Translations under genes and position numbers: made by a program
Notes under the pieces: model-generated
Told to the model about the DNA's origin: nothing
The model's input: only the letters and a program-made list of their open reading frames with translations
Database searches by the model: none
Source: an uncultured Pelagibacteraceae bacterium
Lineage (GTDB): Bacteria; Pseudomonadota; Alphaproteobacteria; Pelagibacterales; Pelagibacteraceae
Assembly (NCBI GenBank): GCA_902624185.1
Contig: CACNWU010000009.1
Coordinates: 1-36,481 of the forward strand
Direction: 5' to 3'
DNA length: 36,481 bases
Shown here: positions 25,136-32,945 of the stretch, piece after piece
Layout: every line of letters starts with the position of its first letter
Numbering within the stretch: the stretch's first letter is position 1

Positions 25136-25194
25136 ATTTTCTTAATTTGTGTCCATCATAAATGGGGATTTGTGGTGGACACATAAAGAAAATT
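25135..25194 (+). terminator. Long hairpin between fbpA and the peroxiredoxin gene
   Basis: Two stacked stems: 25135-25143 with 25186-25194 (9 bp) and 25149-25158 with 25073+100-25182, that is 25173-25182 (10 bp, one G-U), with a small internal loop between them and a T-rich stretch after. It begins at the last base of the 49-aa ORF stop. It is best read as a terminator or transcript-end stabiliser for fbpA, lowering read-through into the rest of the locus, as is common where the binding protein must be in excess. Confidence 0.6.
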
Positions 25195-25206
25195 AAGTTT
25201 TGTTTC

Positions 25207-25306
25207 TTCTGTTGAAGGAGTGTTCAATATGATCAAGTTGTCTCCTTAATTATAGTGGGCACTCTTTGAACAGAAAAAACCTCAATAGGAAACGAAGGAG
25301 ACAATT
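25207..25306 (+). promoter_or_regulatory. Structured leader of the peroxiredoxin gene with a loop perfectly complementary to its Shine-Dalgarno
   Basis: A 19-bp hairpin (25207-25225 with 25257-25275, one G-G mismatch and a few G-U pairs) exposes a 31-base loop. Inside the loop TTGTCTCCTT (25238-25247) is the exact complement of AAGGAGACAA (25295-25304), which contains the Shine-Dalgarno just before the ATG at 25307. Pairing would make a pseudoknot and block ribosome binding. The same CTCCTT can also pair with AAGGAG at 25215-25220 in the hairpin's own 5' arm, giving a mutually exclusive alternative. This looks like a translational switch; ligand or trigger unknown. Confidence 0.6.
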
Positions 25307-25852
25307 ATGAAATCAGGATTTAAACTCAATAAAGTAAACTTCAAAATGAGAGAAGGTGATAAAGCTGAAAACTCTAATGAGTGTGCCATAGGTGGTAAAT
25401 GGGTTGATAAAACCACAGATGATTTTTTTAAAGGTAAAAGAGTTGTATTATTTAGTTTGCCAGGAGCTTTTACACCTACATGCTCTTCACAACAACTTCC
25501 AGGATTTGAAAAAAATTGTGAACAATTTAAAAAATTAGGAGTCGATGAAATTTACTGTTGTTCAGTTAATGATGCTTATACTATGAACGCTTGGGCAGAA
25601 AAAATGGAAATAAAAAATGTAAAATTAATCCCAGATGGAAATGGTAATTTTACAAAACAAATGGGAATGTTGATTTCCAAAGATCATCTTGGATTTGGTA
25701 ATAGAAGCTGGAGATACATGGCTGTGATTACTGATGGAATAGTTGAAAAATGGTGGGAAGAACCTGGTATTAATAATGATGGTTCAGATGATGATCCTTA
25801 TGGTGAAACAATGCCTGAAAAATGCTTAGAATATCTAGCTGGAAACTGCTAA
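25307..25852 (+). CDS. Peroxiredoxin, Prx5 type
   Basis: A 181-aa thiol peroxidase of the AhpC/TSA-Prx5 family. The peroxidatic Cys59 is in LPGAFTPTCSSQQLPGF (51-67); CC at 84-85 and a C-terminal cysteine (ending AGNC) are candidates for resolving thiols. Lacks a signal peptide, so cytoplasmic, reducing peroxides. The gene stands between fbpA and fbpB-fbpC of an iron importer, suggesting peroxide defence coupled to iron uptake. It has a very strong Shine-Dalgarno AAGGAG that the leader structure may hide. Both a tandem CC and the long C-terminal extension are worth a note. Confidence 0.92.
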   Translation: MKSGFKLNKVNFKMREGDKAENSNECAIGGKWVDKTTDDFFKGKRVVLFSLPGAFTPTCSSQQLPGFEKNCEQFKKLGVDEIYCCSVNDAYTMNAWAEKMEIKNVKLIPDGNGNFTKQMGMLISKDHLGFGNRSWRYMAVITDGIVEKWWEEPGINNDGSDDDPYGETMPEKCLEYLAGNC

Positions 25853-25899
25853 CAAGTAATTTCTTTTTCAAAACATATATTTATATATAAAATTAACAT

Positions 25900-27525
25900 A
25901 TGTTTAGAATTTTAAATATTTGGTTTCTCTCATCTTTTTTAGTTTCAATTTTTGTAATCATACCAATTTTAACTGTGTTCTTAAGTTTTTTTGAAAATAC
26001 ATCAGATTATTATGAGCTTTTAAAAAATACATTCTTGATTGAATATATATTTAATTCATCTATTTTATTAATAAGTGTACTGGTATTAACATTTATTATA
26101 GGTACAGGGTCAGCCTATTTAGTCTCTTTCTATGAATTTCCATTTAGTAATTTTTTTAAATGGGCACTTATTTTATCTTTTGCAGTTCCTCCCTATATTT
26201 ATGCCTATTCATTAACGGCTTTTTTTGAAAACTACGGAACTGCATATACAATTTTAAAAAATATTTTTGGAGATGGTAATTATAATAGGAGCATACCTAA
26301 ATTTGATGGTATGTTAGGCGCTATATTATCAATTTCTTTTTCATTATACGCTTATGTATATATCTTAGCCAGAGCGTCTTTTTTATACCAATCACAAAAT
26401 CTAATTGACTTGGGAAAAAATATTGGTTTTTCTAAATTTCAATCTTTTTATAAGATTATATTACCTGCTGCTCGTCCAGCAATAGTTGCAGGTTTATCAT
26501 TGGTCGCAATGGAAACATTAGCAGAATTTGGTGCGGTTGATTTTTTTTCAATCAATACCTTAACAACTGGAATTTATAATTCGTGGATAGCTTTTGATGA
26601 CCTTGCATTTGCCAATAGAATATCTTTTTTTCTATTATTATTTATATTTGCTTTATTTATTTTAGAAAATTTATCTAGAAAAAATGCAAAATATCATTTT
26701 AATGCTAAGGGTGGGTTTAAGCAAAAAGAAAAAAATAAACTTTTTGGCAAAAAATCCTTTTTTGCATTTGCGTTTTGTTTTTTAATTTTCTTTTTGAGTT
26801 TTTTATTTCCTTTGAGTCAAATGTTGTATTGGACAGTAAAATTTCCTGAAAATTTATTTGATTTAAAAATTTTAGAACTTTTGATAAATACTCTTTATTT
26901 GGTTTCTTTATCAAGTTTAATTTTAATAATATTTTCTTTAATATCTAATTATGGCAATAGAGTTTCAAAAAACAAAGCATTAAATTTTATGTCTACATTG
27001 TCAATCTCAGGTTATGCAATTCCTGGTGTAATTTTAGCAATTGCTTTTATAACTTTTATAGCATGGCTTGATGAAAGTGTGATTAAAACATTGGGCTTTT
27101 TATCAATAAAAAAATTATTCATAGGCTCAATTCTTGGTTTAGTTTTAGTTTATTTTGTAAGATTTTATTCATTGGCATTTAATGGAATTAAGTCGGGATA
27201 TGAAAAGATTAATATTTCAGTTGATGAAAGTGCTTATTTATTAGGCTATTCTAAAAGAAAAACATTTATGAATATTCATATTCCCTTTTTAAGAAATTCT
27301 CTTTTATTTATTATAATTTTGATTTCTTTAGAAATTATAAGAGAACTTCCAATAACTTTAATTTTAAGGCCATTCAATTTTGAAACTTTTGCTACTACAG
27401 CTTATATTTCAGCATCTGAAGATTTATTAGAGGCTGCAGCAGTGCCAGCATTATTTTTAATTTTAATTGCAAGTTTCTTTATTATAATAACTTCAAAATA
27501 TATTTTGAGAGAAACAAATGAGTAA
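25900..27525 (+). CDS. fbpB: Iron(III) ABC transporter permease
   Basis: A 541-aa inner-membrane protein with about 12 hydrophobic helices in two homologous halves, each with an EAA-type loop: first NLIDLGKNIGFSKFQSFYKIILPAARPAI, second DESAYLLGYSKRKTFMNIHIPFLRNS. This fused double-permease form is typical of FbpB/SfuB. It forms the channel for Fe3+ delivered by FbpA. Its end overlaps fbpC by 8 bases, showing translational coupling. No Fur box is seen directly upstream of it. Confidence 0.93.
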   Translation: MFRILNIWFLSSFLVSIFVIIPILTVFLSFFENTSDYYELLKNTFLIEYIFNSSILLISVLVLTFIIGTGSAYLVSFYEFPFSNFFKWALILSFAVPPYIYAYSLTAFFENYGTAYTILKNIFGDGNYNRSIPKFDGMLGAILSISFSLYAYVYILARASFLYQSQNLIDLGKNIGFSKFQSFYKIILPAARPAIVAGLSLVAMETLAEFGAVDFFSINTLTTGIYNSWIAFDDLAFANRISFFLLLFIFALFILENLSRKNAKYHFNAKGGFKQKEKNKLFGKKSFFAFAFCFLIFFLSFLFPLSQMLYWTVKFPENLFDLKILELLINTLYLVSLSSLILIIFSLISNYGNRVSKNKALNFMSTLSISGYAIPGVILAIAFITFIAWLDESVIKTLGFLSIKKLFIGSILGLVLVYFVRFYSLAFNGIKSGYEKINISVDESAYLLGYSKRKTFMNIHIPFLRNSLLFIIILISLEIIRELPITLILRPFNFETFATTAYISASEDLLEAAAVPALFLILIASFFIIITSKYILRETNE

Positions 27526-28579
27526 AAATTTTTTTGAAGTTAAAAATGTTGATTTTAGTGTTGGGGGAAAAACCAAAGTAAAAAATGTATCTTTTGTTAT
27601 AGAAAAAGAAGGGGATATAGTATGTCTCTTAGGTCCTTCTGGAATAGGAAAAACTACAATACTAAGAACAATTGCTGGATTAGAAAAAATTAGTGGAGGT
27701 TCAATATTCCTTAATGGTAAACAATTGTCGTCAGAGAATATAAATATTGAACCAGAGGATCGAAACATTTCTCTTGCTTTTCAAGATAATAGTCTTTTTC
27801 CCCATTATACTGTTGAAAAAAATATTTTATTAGGTTCTGAAAGAAATCGAGAAAAAAAAGAAAATAAAATTAGCTTAAAAGAAATTGTTGATTTACTTGA
27901 TATCTTTCACATACTAAATAAATATCCTCATCAAATAAGTGCTGGTGAAGCACAAAGAGTTTCGCTTGCGAGATCTCTGATAACTCAACCAGATCTATTG
28001 TTATTAGATGAACCGCTTTCTAATGTTGATCAAAGTTTTAAAGAAGAAATTCAAGTAAGATTGAAAAAAATTTTAAATAAATTAAAAATTACAACTATAA
28101 TAGTCACTCATGACTCTTATGAGGCATTTTATTTGGGCTCGAAATGTGGAATAATTTTAAATCAAGAACTAAAACAATTTGATGATCCTTATAAAGTTTA
28201 TCATTTCCCAAACTCTGTTGAAGTTGTGAATTTTTTAAATAGGGGAATATTGATACCAGCTAAAGTGACCGGCAAAAATACTCTTGAAAACTGGGATTTA
28301 GGGACCATTGAAGGAAATTTTATTAAACAATACCCAAAAGGGTCTAATGTTCAATTACTTTTGCAGCCGGAAGACTTAGAGCATGATGATAAAAGTAATT
28401 TGAAACTCGAGGTAGTTGATAGAAAATTTAGAGGCACAAATTTTATTTATACTTTAAAAACATCAAGTAATACTTTAATTCCTGTTTTTGTTCATTCACA
28501 CCATATACATCAACATGAAATTGATGAAAAATTTGGTATTAAAAGACCAATTCATATTGATCATATAGTTTGCTTTTAA
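27518..28579 (+). CDS. fbpC: Iron(III) ABC transporter ATP-binding protein
   Basis: A 353-aa ABC ATPase: Walker A GPSGIGKTT (39-47), Q-loop around AFQDNSLFPHY, signature SAGEAQ (141-146), Walker B LLLLDEP (160-166), and the H-loop TIIVTHDSYEAF. The C-terminal about 100 residues form a TOBE-like regulatory domain, as in FbpC/PotA. It powers FbpB. Together with fbpA and fbpB this completes the Fe3+ importer. Confidence 0.94.
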   Translation: MSKNFFEVKNVDFSVGGKTKVKNVSFVIEKEGDIVCLLGPSGIGKTTILRTIAGLEKISGGSIFLNGKQLSSENINIEPEDRNISLAFQDNSLFPHYTVEKNILLGSERNREKKENKISLKEIVDLLDIFHILNKYPHQISAGEAQRVSLARSLITQPDLLLLDEPLSNVDQSFKEEIQVRLKKILNKLKITTIIVTHDSYEAFYLGSKCGIILNQELKQFDDPYKVYHFPNSVEVVNFLNRGILIPAKVTGKNTLENWDLGTIEGNFIKQYPKGSNVQLLLQPEDLEHDDKSNLKLEVVDRKFRGTNFIYTLKTSSNTLIPVFVHSHHIHQHEIDEKFGIKRPIHIDHIVCF

Positions 28580-28595
28580 TAAAAAGCTTTAACAA

Positions 28596-29291
28596 ATGAA
28601 TAATAAAAGCAAAAATTTTTTAAAGGGTATCAAAGACACGAGCCCGTTAATGATTCCAGTAGTACCTTTTGGAATAATTTTTGGAGTATTGGCTATTGAT
28701 CTGGGCCTTTCACCATTGGCAACAATAGCTATGTCAATTATTATTTTTGGAGGCGCATCCCAAATTATTTTTTTACAATTGTTTTCTGCAGGAGCCTCAT
28801 CTTTTATTATCTTAAGTTCAGTGGGAGCTGTTAATTCAAGACATTTATTATATGGAACTGTTTTATCAGAGCACCTTTCAGATTTGAATTTGACTTGGAA
28901 AATAATCGTTTCATATTTTTTAGTTGACCAAGCATTTGCAGTTTCAAATGAACATTTTAAAAAAAATAAAAAAGATAAAGATAAATATTTTCATCTAATC
29001 GGGGGTGGATTGAATTGTTGGACAATTTGGCAAATTACCACGATAATAGGAATTTATCTTGGTTCAATTATTCCAGAAAAGCTAGGGTTAACTTTTGCCA
29101 TCCCTTTGACTTTTTTAGCATTATTAGTAAATGATTTTAGAAAATTAATTAATGTAATTGTAATTGTAGTTTCAGGTTCAATTGCAACTTTGGGTTATGA
29201 GATGATTCCCTTCAAAGCCTATGTCATAGTTGCTGCTACTATTGGATTATCTGTAGCATTTGTTCTTACAAAATTTATTAAAAAAACATGA
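28596..29291 (+). CDS. azlC: AzlC-family branched-chain amino acid exporter subunit
   Basis: A 231-aa membrane protein with the AzlC signature: GIKDTSPLMIPVVPFGIIFGVLA at the N-terminus, IIFGGASQIIFLQLFSAGAS, NSRHLLYGTVLSEHL, then several more helices. It forms a two-component exporter for branched-chain amino acids or analogues with AzlD, encoded next. Four-base overlap with azlD. Position behind the iron genes has no obvious functional link. Confidence 0.92.
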   Translation: MNNKSKNFLKGIKDTSPLMIPVVPFGIIFGVLAIDLGLSPLATIAMSIIIFGGASQIIFLQLFSAGASSFIILSSVGAVNSRHLLYGTVLSEHLSDLNLTWKIIVSYFLVDQAFAVSNEHFKKNKKDKDKYFHLIGGGLNCWTIWQITTIIGIYLGSIIPEKLGLTFAIPLTFLALLVNDFRKLINVIVIVVSGSIATLGYEMIPFKAYVIVAATIGLSVAFVLTKFIKKT

Positions 29292-29602
29292 GTATCTTAG
29301 GTTTGATAATTTATTGTGGCTTGATAACTTTTTTGACAAGGTTTTCAATGATAGCTCTTTTGAAAAAAGAGATGTTTAATAATAGAATTAGAGAAGTTTT
29401 ATCTTATGTGCCATCAGCAATTTTTCCAGCCATAATTTTTCCAGCTATATTTCTAAATAATTCTGGCTCAATTCAAATTGAAGAGAATCCCAAAATTTTG
29501 GCTTCAGTTATTGCTATGTTAATTGGCATATTAAGCAGAAATATTCTTGCGACAATTTTTGCTGGATTAATATCTTATTGGTTTTTAATATTTGTTGTAT
29601 AA
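29288..29602 (+). CDS. azlD: AzlD-family small exporter subunit
   Basis: A 104-aa protein with about four helices, matching AzlD: LIIYCGLITFLTRFSMIALL start, REVLSYVPSAIFPAIIFPAIF, and LIGILSRNILATIFAGLISYW. It is the obligatory partner of AzlC in amino-acid export. Starts inside the azlC stop as ATGA. Confidence 0.9.
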   Translation: MSILGLIIYCGLITFLTRFSMIALLKKEMFNNRIREVLSYVPSAIFPAIIFPAIFLNNSGSIQIEENPKILASVIAMLIGILSRNILATIFAGLISYWFLIFVV

Positions 29603-29609
29603 GTTATAT

Positions 29610-29978
29610 ATGAAAAAATTTTTGATTGTAATTTTTTGCTTAGTTACACTTAGCGCTAATGCTTTGGAAAAAAAAACCACTTTTAATAAAGAACTGTTCA
29701 CAAAAGCTCAATCAGATGGCAAAATAGTTGTTGTAAGTTCTTGGATTAAATATTGTACTTCATGCGCTAGCCAAATGAAAGTTTTAGATAAGGCAAAAAA
29801 TGATTTTGAAAATATTGAATACTTTACTTTTGAAGTGACTAATAAAGAGATAGCCAACCTACTTAATGTGCAATACCAAACAACACTTTTAATTTTTAAG
29901 AATAATCAAGAAGTTTATAGAAGTATAGGCGAGACAAGTAAAAAGGCGATTTACAAAGCAATAAAATCCTCAATTTAG
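29610..29978 (+). CDS. Exported thioredoxin-like protein
   Basis: A 122-aa protein. The ATG at 29610 is preferred because it gives a clear signal peptide (MKKFLIVIFCLVTLSANA). The mature domain is a thioredoxin fold with CTSC (Cys49-Cys52) in SSWIKYCTSCASQMKVLD, then YQTTLLIFKNNQEVYRSIG with the conserved position before beta-4 (Thr in place of cis-Pro). It is similar to the periplasmic C-terminal domain of DsbD. Likely reduces or isomerises disulfides in the periplasm. It ends back to back with the persulfide dioxygenase-like gene. Confidence 0.8.
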   Translation: MKKFLIVIFCLVTLSANALEKKTTFNKELFTKAQSDGKIVVVSSWIKYCTSCASQMKVLDKAKNDFENIEYFTFEVTNKEIANLLNVQYQTTLLIFKNNQEVYRSIGETSKKAIYKAIKSSI

Positions 29979-30659
29979 CTAAGCACCTAAATTAATATTT
30001 TTATAAATATTAGATTCGATTTCTGCTGGTTTTTTTAAATTCAAATTATTCATAATATCAATGTATTCATCAACACTATTAACTTGTAATCTTGGGTTTT
30101 GTTTTTTTTCCTTACCAATAGTACTTACCTTTTCACCTTTGTAGTCATGAGCAGGATATAAAAGAGTTTCCTCAGGTAATTTTAATAGTTTATTAAAAAT
30201 TGAATTATAAGAGTCTTTAGCATTTCCGTTTTGAAAATCTGTTCTCCCGGTTCCATTTATTAATAATGTATCTCCAGAAAAGAGATGATTATTCATTAAA
30301 AAGCTAAAGCTATCTGACGTATGGCCAGGAGTATATAAAGCTCTAATTTCCAAGTTATCTAGATTTATTAATTCATCATCTTTTACTTTAATTTCGACCG
30401 CTTCAGCTGGGGTATATTCTCCCATTATTGTTGAACACTTAGTTAAATTTTTGAGTTTGGCAGCCCCTGTAACATGGTCAGCGTGAATATGAGTATCTAT
30501 TACTTTAACTAATTTTAAATCAAGTTCATTTAATAATTTTATATAGCTTTCAACATTATCTAAAACAGGATCAATAATTAGTGCTTCTCTTCCCTTGGAT
30601 GAGGCAATTAAGTAGGTGTATGTACTCGATTTGTAATCAAAAACTTGTTTAAAAATCAT
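29979..30659 (-). CDS. Persulfide dioxygenase-like metallo-beta-lactamase protein (ETHE1 type)
   Basis: A 226-aa metallo-beta-lactamase-fold protein with the metal motif THIHADH (His57, His59, Asp61, His62), PGHTSDS, SGDTLLINGTGRTDFQNG and a late PAHDYKG. The GRTDFQ.G string after the GDTL motif marks the ETHE1/persulfide dioxygenase branch rather than glyoxalase II. It oxidises glutathione persulfide to sulfite with one Fe. No sulfide:quinone reductase is in the window; a rhodanese lies 4 kb away. Divergent from the DUF4396 gene. Confidence 0.85.
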   Translation of the reverse strand: MIFKQVFDYKSSTYTYLIASSKGREALIIDPVLDNVESYIKLLNELDLKLVKVIDTHIHADHVTGAAKLKNLTKCSTIMGEYTPAEAVEIKVKDDELINLDNLEIRALYTPGHTSDSFSFLMNNHLFSGDTLLINGTGRTDFQNGNAKDSYNSIFNKLLKLPEETLLYPAHDYKGEKVSTIGKEKKQNPRLQVNSVDEYIDIMNNLNLKKPAEIESNIYKNINLGA

Positions 30660-30681
30660 AAGTAAATATTATCATATAAGT

Positions 30682-31119
30682 ATGGAAACCACTACATTTG
30701 ACTGGTTATGTAAAAACACTTGGACACAAAGTGCAAAAAATACTGCATGGTGTTTACTTGGTTGTTCAATTGGTGATTTTGGAACTATTTTATTTTTTCA
30801 ATTAACACTAATACCTTTTCCAGTCTTAGCAATTATGATTTTAGCGATTATTAACGGATTGATTACTAGTGTTATTCTTGAAACAATTATATTAATGAAA
30901 CAAAAAATGAATTTTAAAGAATCCTTACGAACAGCACTCGGAATGAGTTTTATTTCTATGATCAGTATGGAGATAGCAATGAATTTGACAGATTATATTT
31001 TCACAGGCGGAGCAATTTTAAATTGGTGGATTGTTCCAATTATGCTTATTGCGGGATTTGTAACACCATGGCCATATAATTATTGGAGATTAAAAAAGTT
31101 TGGCATCAACTGTCATTAA
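30682..31119 (+). CDS. DUF4396 membrane protein
   Basis: A 145-aa protein with four hydrophobic helices. The pattern NTAWCLLGCSIGDFGTILFFQ, INGLITSVILETIIL, RTALGMSFISMISMEIAMNLTDY and PWPYNYWRLKKFGINCH is characteristic of DUF4396. Conserved Cys, His and Met residues in or near helices (CLLGC, SMISMEIAMN, NCH) suggest a possible metal role, which is inference. The 3' end overlaps the following methyltransferase by 20 bases. Confidence 0.8.
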   Translation: METTTFDWLCKNTWTQSAKNTAWCLLGCSIGDFGTILFFQLTLIPFPVLAIMILAIINGLITSVILETIILMKQKMNFKESLRTALGMSFISMISMEIAMNLTDYIFTGGAILNWWIVPIMLIAGFVTPWPYNYWRLKKFGINCH

Positions 31120-31819
31120 AAATTGGGATAAAAATAATTGGCTTTCGTCAAAGAATTATATTTCAAAATTTAATAATTTTTTAACTAAAGTAAATAAACT
31201 TAATTCACATTCAAATATTTTAGATATAGGATGTGGCCGAGGTAAAATTTTAGGATCTCTCTGCTCTAAATTGAAGCTTGAGAATAAGCCAATTGGAATA
31301 GATTTAGTAAGACATAAAGATAGAGATAAAAGAATTAATTTTAAAAAGATTGATGCTTTAACTTTTTTTTCTACCAATAAAAAAAAGTTTGATCTGATAC
31401 TAATTAAGCAAACTATTCACTTATTGAAATTTAATCAAATTAAATTATTGCTTTTAAAAATGACTGAAAAACTAAAACCTAATGGAAAGATATTAATTTT
31501 TACATTGGACCCAAATAAAAACGAAATTCCAAATTTTGCTTTAATGAGAGTTAAATTGTTAAAATCTTTAAAGAGAGACGAAAAGATAATAAAAATGATT
31601 TCAAAGCTATATCCAAAAAGAAATATAAAGTATTTTTCTTATAAAGTTAATATGAGTAAAAAGAAGTATACAGATATGATTTCAGAGAGATTTATTTCAA
31701 CTCTTCTAAGTTTTAAAGATAAGCAAATTGTCACTGGTATCAAACAAATTGATTTTAAATATAAAAATAGATTAAGTTTTAATGATAAATTAGTTTGTAT
31801 AATTATACAAAATAATTAA
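31100..31819 (+). CDS. Class I SAM-dependent methyltransferase
   Basis: A 239-aa Rossmann methyltransferase: motif I LDIGCGRGKILGSL, acidic strand end PIGIDLV, ILIKQTIHLL (motif IV position) and LKPNGKILIFTLDP. Substrate unknown. The only good start is TTG at 31100, inside the end of the DUF4396 gene, since the frame contains no ATG before the conserved domain. Extremely lysine-rich, as is usual in this genome. Confidence 0.82.
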   Translation: MASTVIKNWDKNNWLSSKNYISKFNNFLTKVNKLNSHSNILDIGCGRGKILGSLCSKLKLENKPIGIDLVRHKDRDKRINFKKIDALTFFSTNKKKFDLILIKQTIHLLKFNQIKLLLLKMTEKLKPNGKILIFTLDPNKNEIPNFALMRVKLLKSLKRDEKIIKMISKLYPKRNIKYFSYKVNMSKKKYTDMISERFISTLLSFKDKQIVTGIKQIDFKYKNRLSFNDKLVCIIIQNN

Positions 31820-31828
31820 AAGATTAGT

Positions 31829-32239
31829 ATGAACAAAATATTAATAAAATTTAATAACTTCTTTTCTAATTTTGAAGCTTTAGGATCTCTTTTTTTAAGA
31901 TTAGGAGTAGGAATAGCATTTATTATATATGGTATTGGAAAGTTTCCATTACCACCGGAAGGACTTACAGAATATTTTGGACTTCCACCATTCCTAGCAA
32001 GTTTAGTTGCAATATCTGAGGTAGCTACGGGGATTGTTTTAATAATATCTCATTTTATTAAAAATCCTATTGGACATACTTTGACTAGAATAGCTGGTCT
32101 AAATATAGTTATTTTAATGATATGTATATTTGCTGTAGCTCATAGAGACTGGTTTATTACAAAACAACTATTCACGAGCATACAAATTTTTCTTTTGATT
32201 GGTGGTTTTTATTTTTTATTTAAAGGTAACAAATCTTAA
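31829..32239 (+). CDS. DoxX-family membrane protein
   Basis: A 136-aa protein with four membrane helices and the DoxX pattern LFLRLGVGIAFIIYGIGKFPLPPEGL, then ASLVAISEVATGIVLII and a final helix. DoxX proteins take part in thiol/quinol redox chemistry in several bacteria, but the function here is unknown. Preceded by the methyltransferase (9-base gap) and followed at 5 bases by the cupredoxin gene, so the three likely share a transcript. Confidence 0.82.
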   Translation: MNKILIKFNNFFSNFEALGSLFLRLGVGIAFIIYGIGKFPLPPEGLTEYFGLPPFLASLVAISEVATGIVLIISHFIKNPIGHTLTRIAGLNIVILMICIFAVAHRDWFITKQLFTSIQIFLLIGGFYFLFKGNKS

Positions 32240-32244
32240 AATTT

Positions 32245-32754
32245 ATGTATCTAAAAAAAATATTATTTATTTTAATTTCATTATTCTTTTCATCTGTAGC
32301 ATATGCTGCATCAATGAATATGATCGGTGAGAAGGGTGATCCAAATAAAATTGATAGAGTTGTTAACATTAAGATGTATGACAATTATTATGAGCCAAAC
32401 ATTGTTAAAATTAAAAAAGGAGAAACAATAAAATTTATAGTCCAAAATTTAGGTGAAATGGTACATGAATATAATATTGGAACAAAAGAAATGCACATTA
32501 AACATCAACCTGAGATGCAAAAACTAATTGATCATGAAATAATTACTGTTGATAAAATTGACAGAATTAAAATGAAAAAAATGTCAAAAATGGATCATTC
32601 TTTAGGTCATTCTCATGCAAATAGTATTATGCTTGAGCCCAAAACATCAGGTGAAATTATTTGGAAATTTACAAAAGATATAAATTTAGAGATGGCATGT
32701 AATATTCCTGGTCACTATGAGTCAGGTATGTTTGGTAGTTTAATAACTAATTAG
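32245..32754 (+). CDS. Exported cupredoxin-domain copper protein
   Basis: A 169-aa protein with a signal peptide (1-21). The cupredoxin fold carries a type 1 copper set: His74 (in LGEMVHEYNIG), Cys152, His157 and Met162 (CNIPGHYESGM). Between strands lies an insert of about 50 residues with Met and His (MHIKHQPEM, MKKMSKMDHSLGHSH) that may bind extra copper. Resembles plastocyanin/azurin-like proteins in copper-resistance loci. Probable periplasmic copper carrier or electron carrier; follows DoxX by 5 bases. Confidence 0.88.
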   Translation: MYLKKILFILISLFFSSVAYAASMNMIGEKGDPNKIDRVVNIKMYDNYYEPNIVKIKKGETIKFIVQNLGEMVHEYNIGTKEMHIKHQPEMQKLIDHEIITVDKIDRIKMKKMSKMDHSLGHSHANSIMLEPKTSGEIIWKFTKDINLEMACNIPGHYESGMFGSLITN

Positions 32755-32782
32755 TTTTAGATTAAGTTAGAGGTTCGCCCTT

Positions 32783-32911
32783 TTAGTGGAGTTTTACCAA
32801 AAGAGCTCCTCTAATTAGCCTCTCTGGCTTTAAATCCAAGTGGATTTTTATTTCATTTTTATTTTTGAATTTTTTGCTACCCAGCTAAGTGTCAGGTGGC
32901 ATTTGTTTCAT
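32783..32911 (-). pseudogene. Small ORF with strong Shine-Dalgarno interrupted by an in-frame TAG
   Basis: On the minus strand AAGGAGG (32926-32920) stands 8 bases before an ATG at 32911, an unusually perfect ribosome-binding site for this genome. The frame reads MKQMPPDT, then TAG at 32887-32885, then continues open for 33 residues (LGSKKFKNKNEIKIHLDLKP, then ERLIRGALLVKLH) to TAA at 32783. One base change (TGG to TAG) would explain it, making a 42-aa protein. Alternatively the eight-residue peptide alone is a leader or regulatory peptide. I recognise no family. Confidence 0.4.
32831..32853 (+). terminator. Hairpin with T-run after the cupredoxin gene
   Basis: AAATCC (32832-32837) pairs with GGATTT (32842-32847) around a 4-base loop, followed by a T-rich stretch. 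It lies about 78 bases past the cupredoxin stop and is a plausible end for the DUF4396-methyltransferase-DoxX-cupredoxin transcript. The stem is short; the same bases also lie in the small minus-strand ORF. Confidence 0.45.
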
Positions 32912-32945
32912 TAAAATTACCTCCTTATTAAAAATAAATTTTTCA

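Noticed and set aside
25207-25306. The peroxiredoxin leader as a SAM-II/SAM-V riboswitch
   Set aside because: Those also hide the SD in a pseudoknot and occur in SAR11, but the downstream gene is not in methionine or methyl metabolism and I cannot place their conserved core bases here.
32755-32945. A structured plus-strand small RNA between the cupredoxin gene and the inverted repeat
   Set aside because: Several short stems can be drawn, but none is long or coherent enough; the minus-strand small ORF explains the non-random sequence better.
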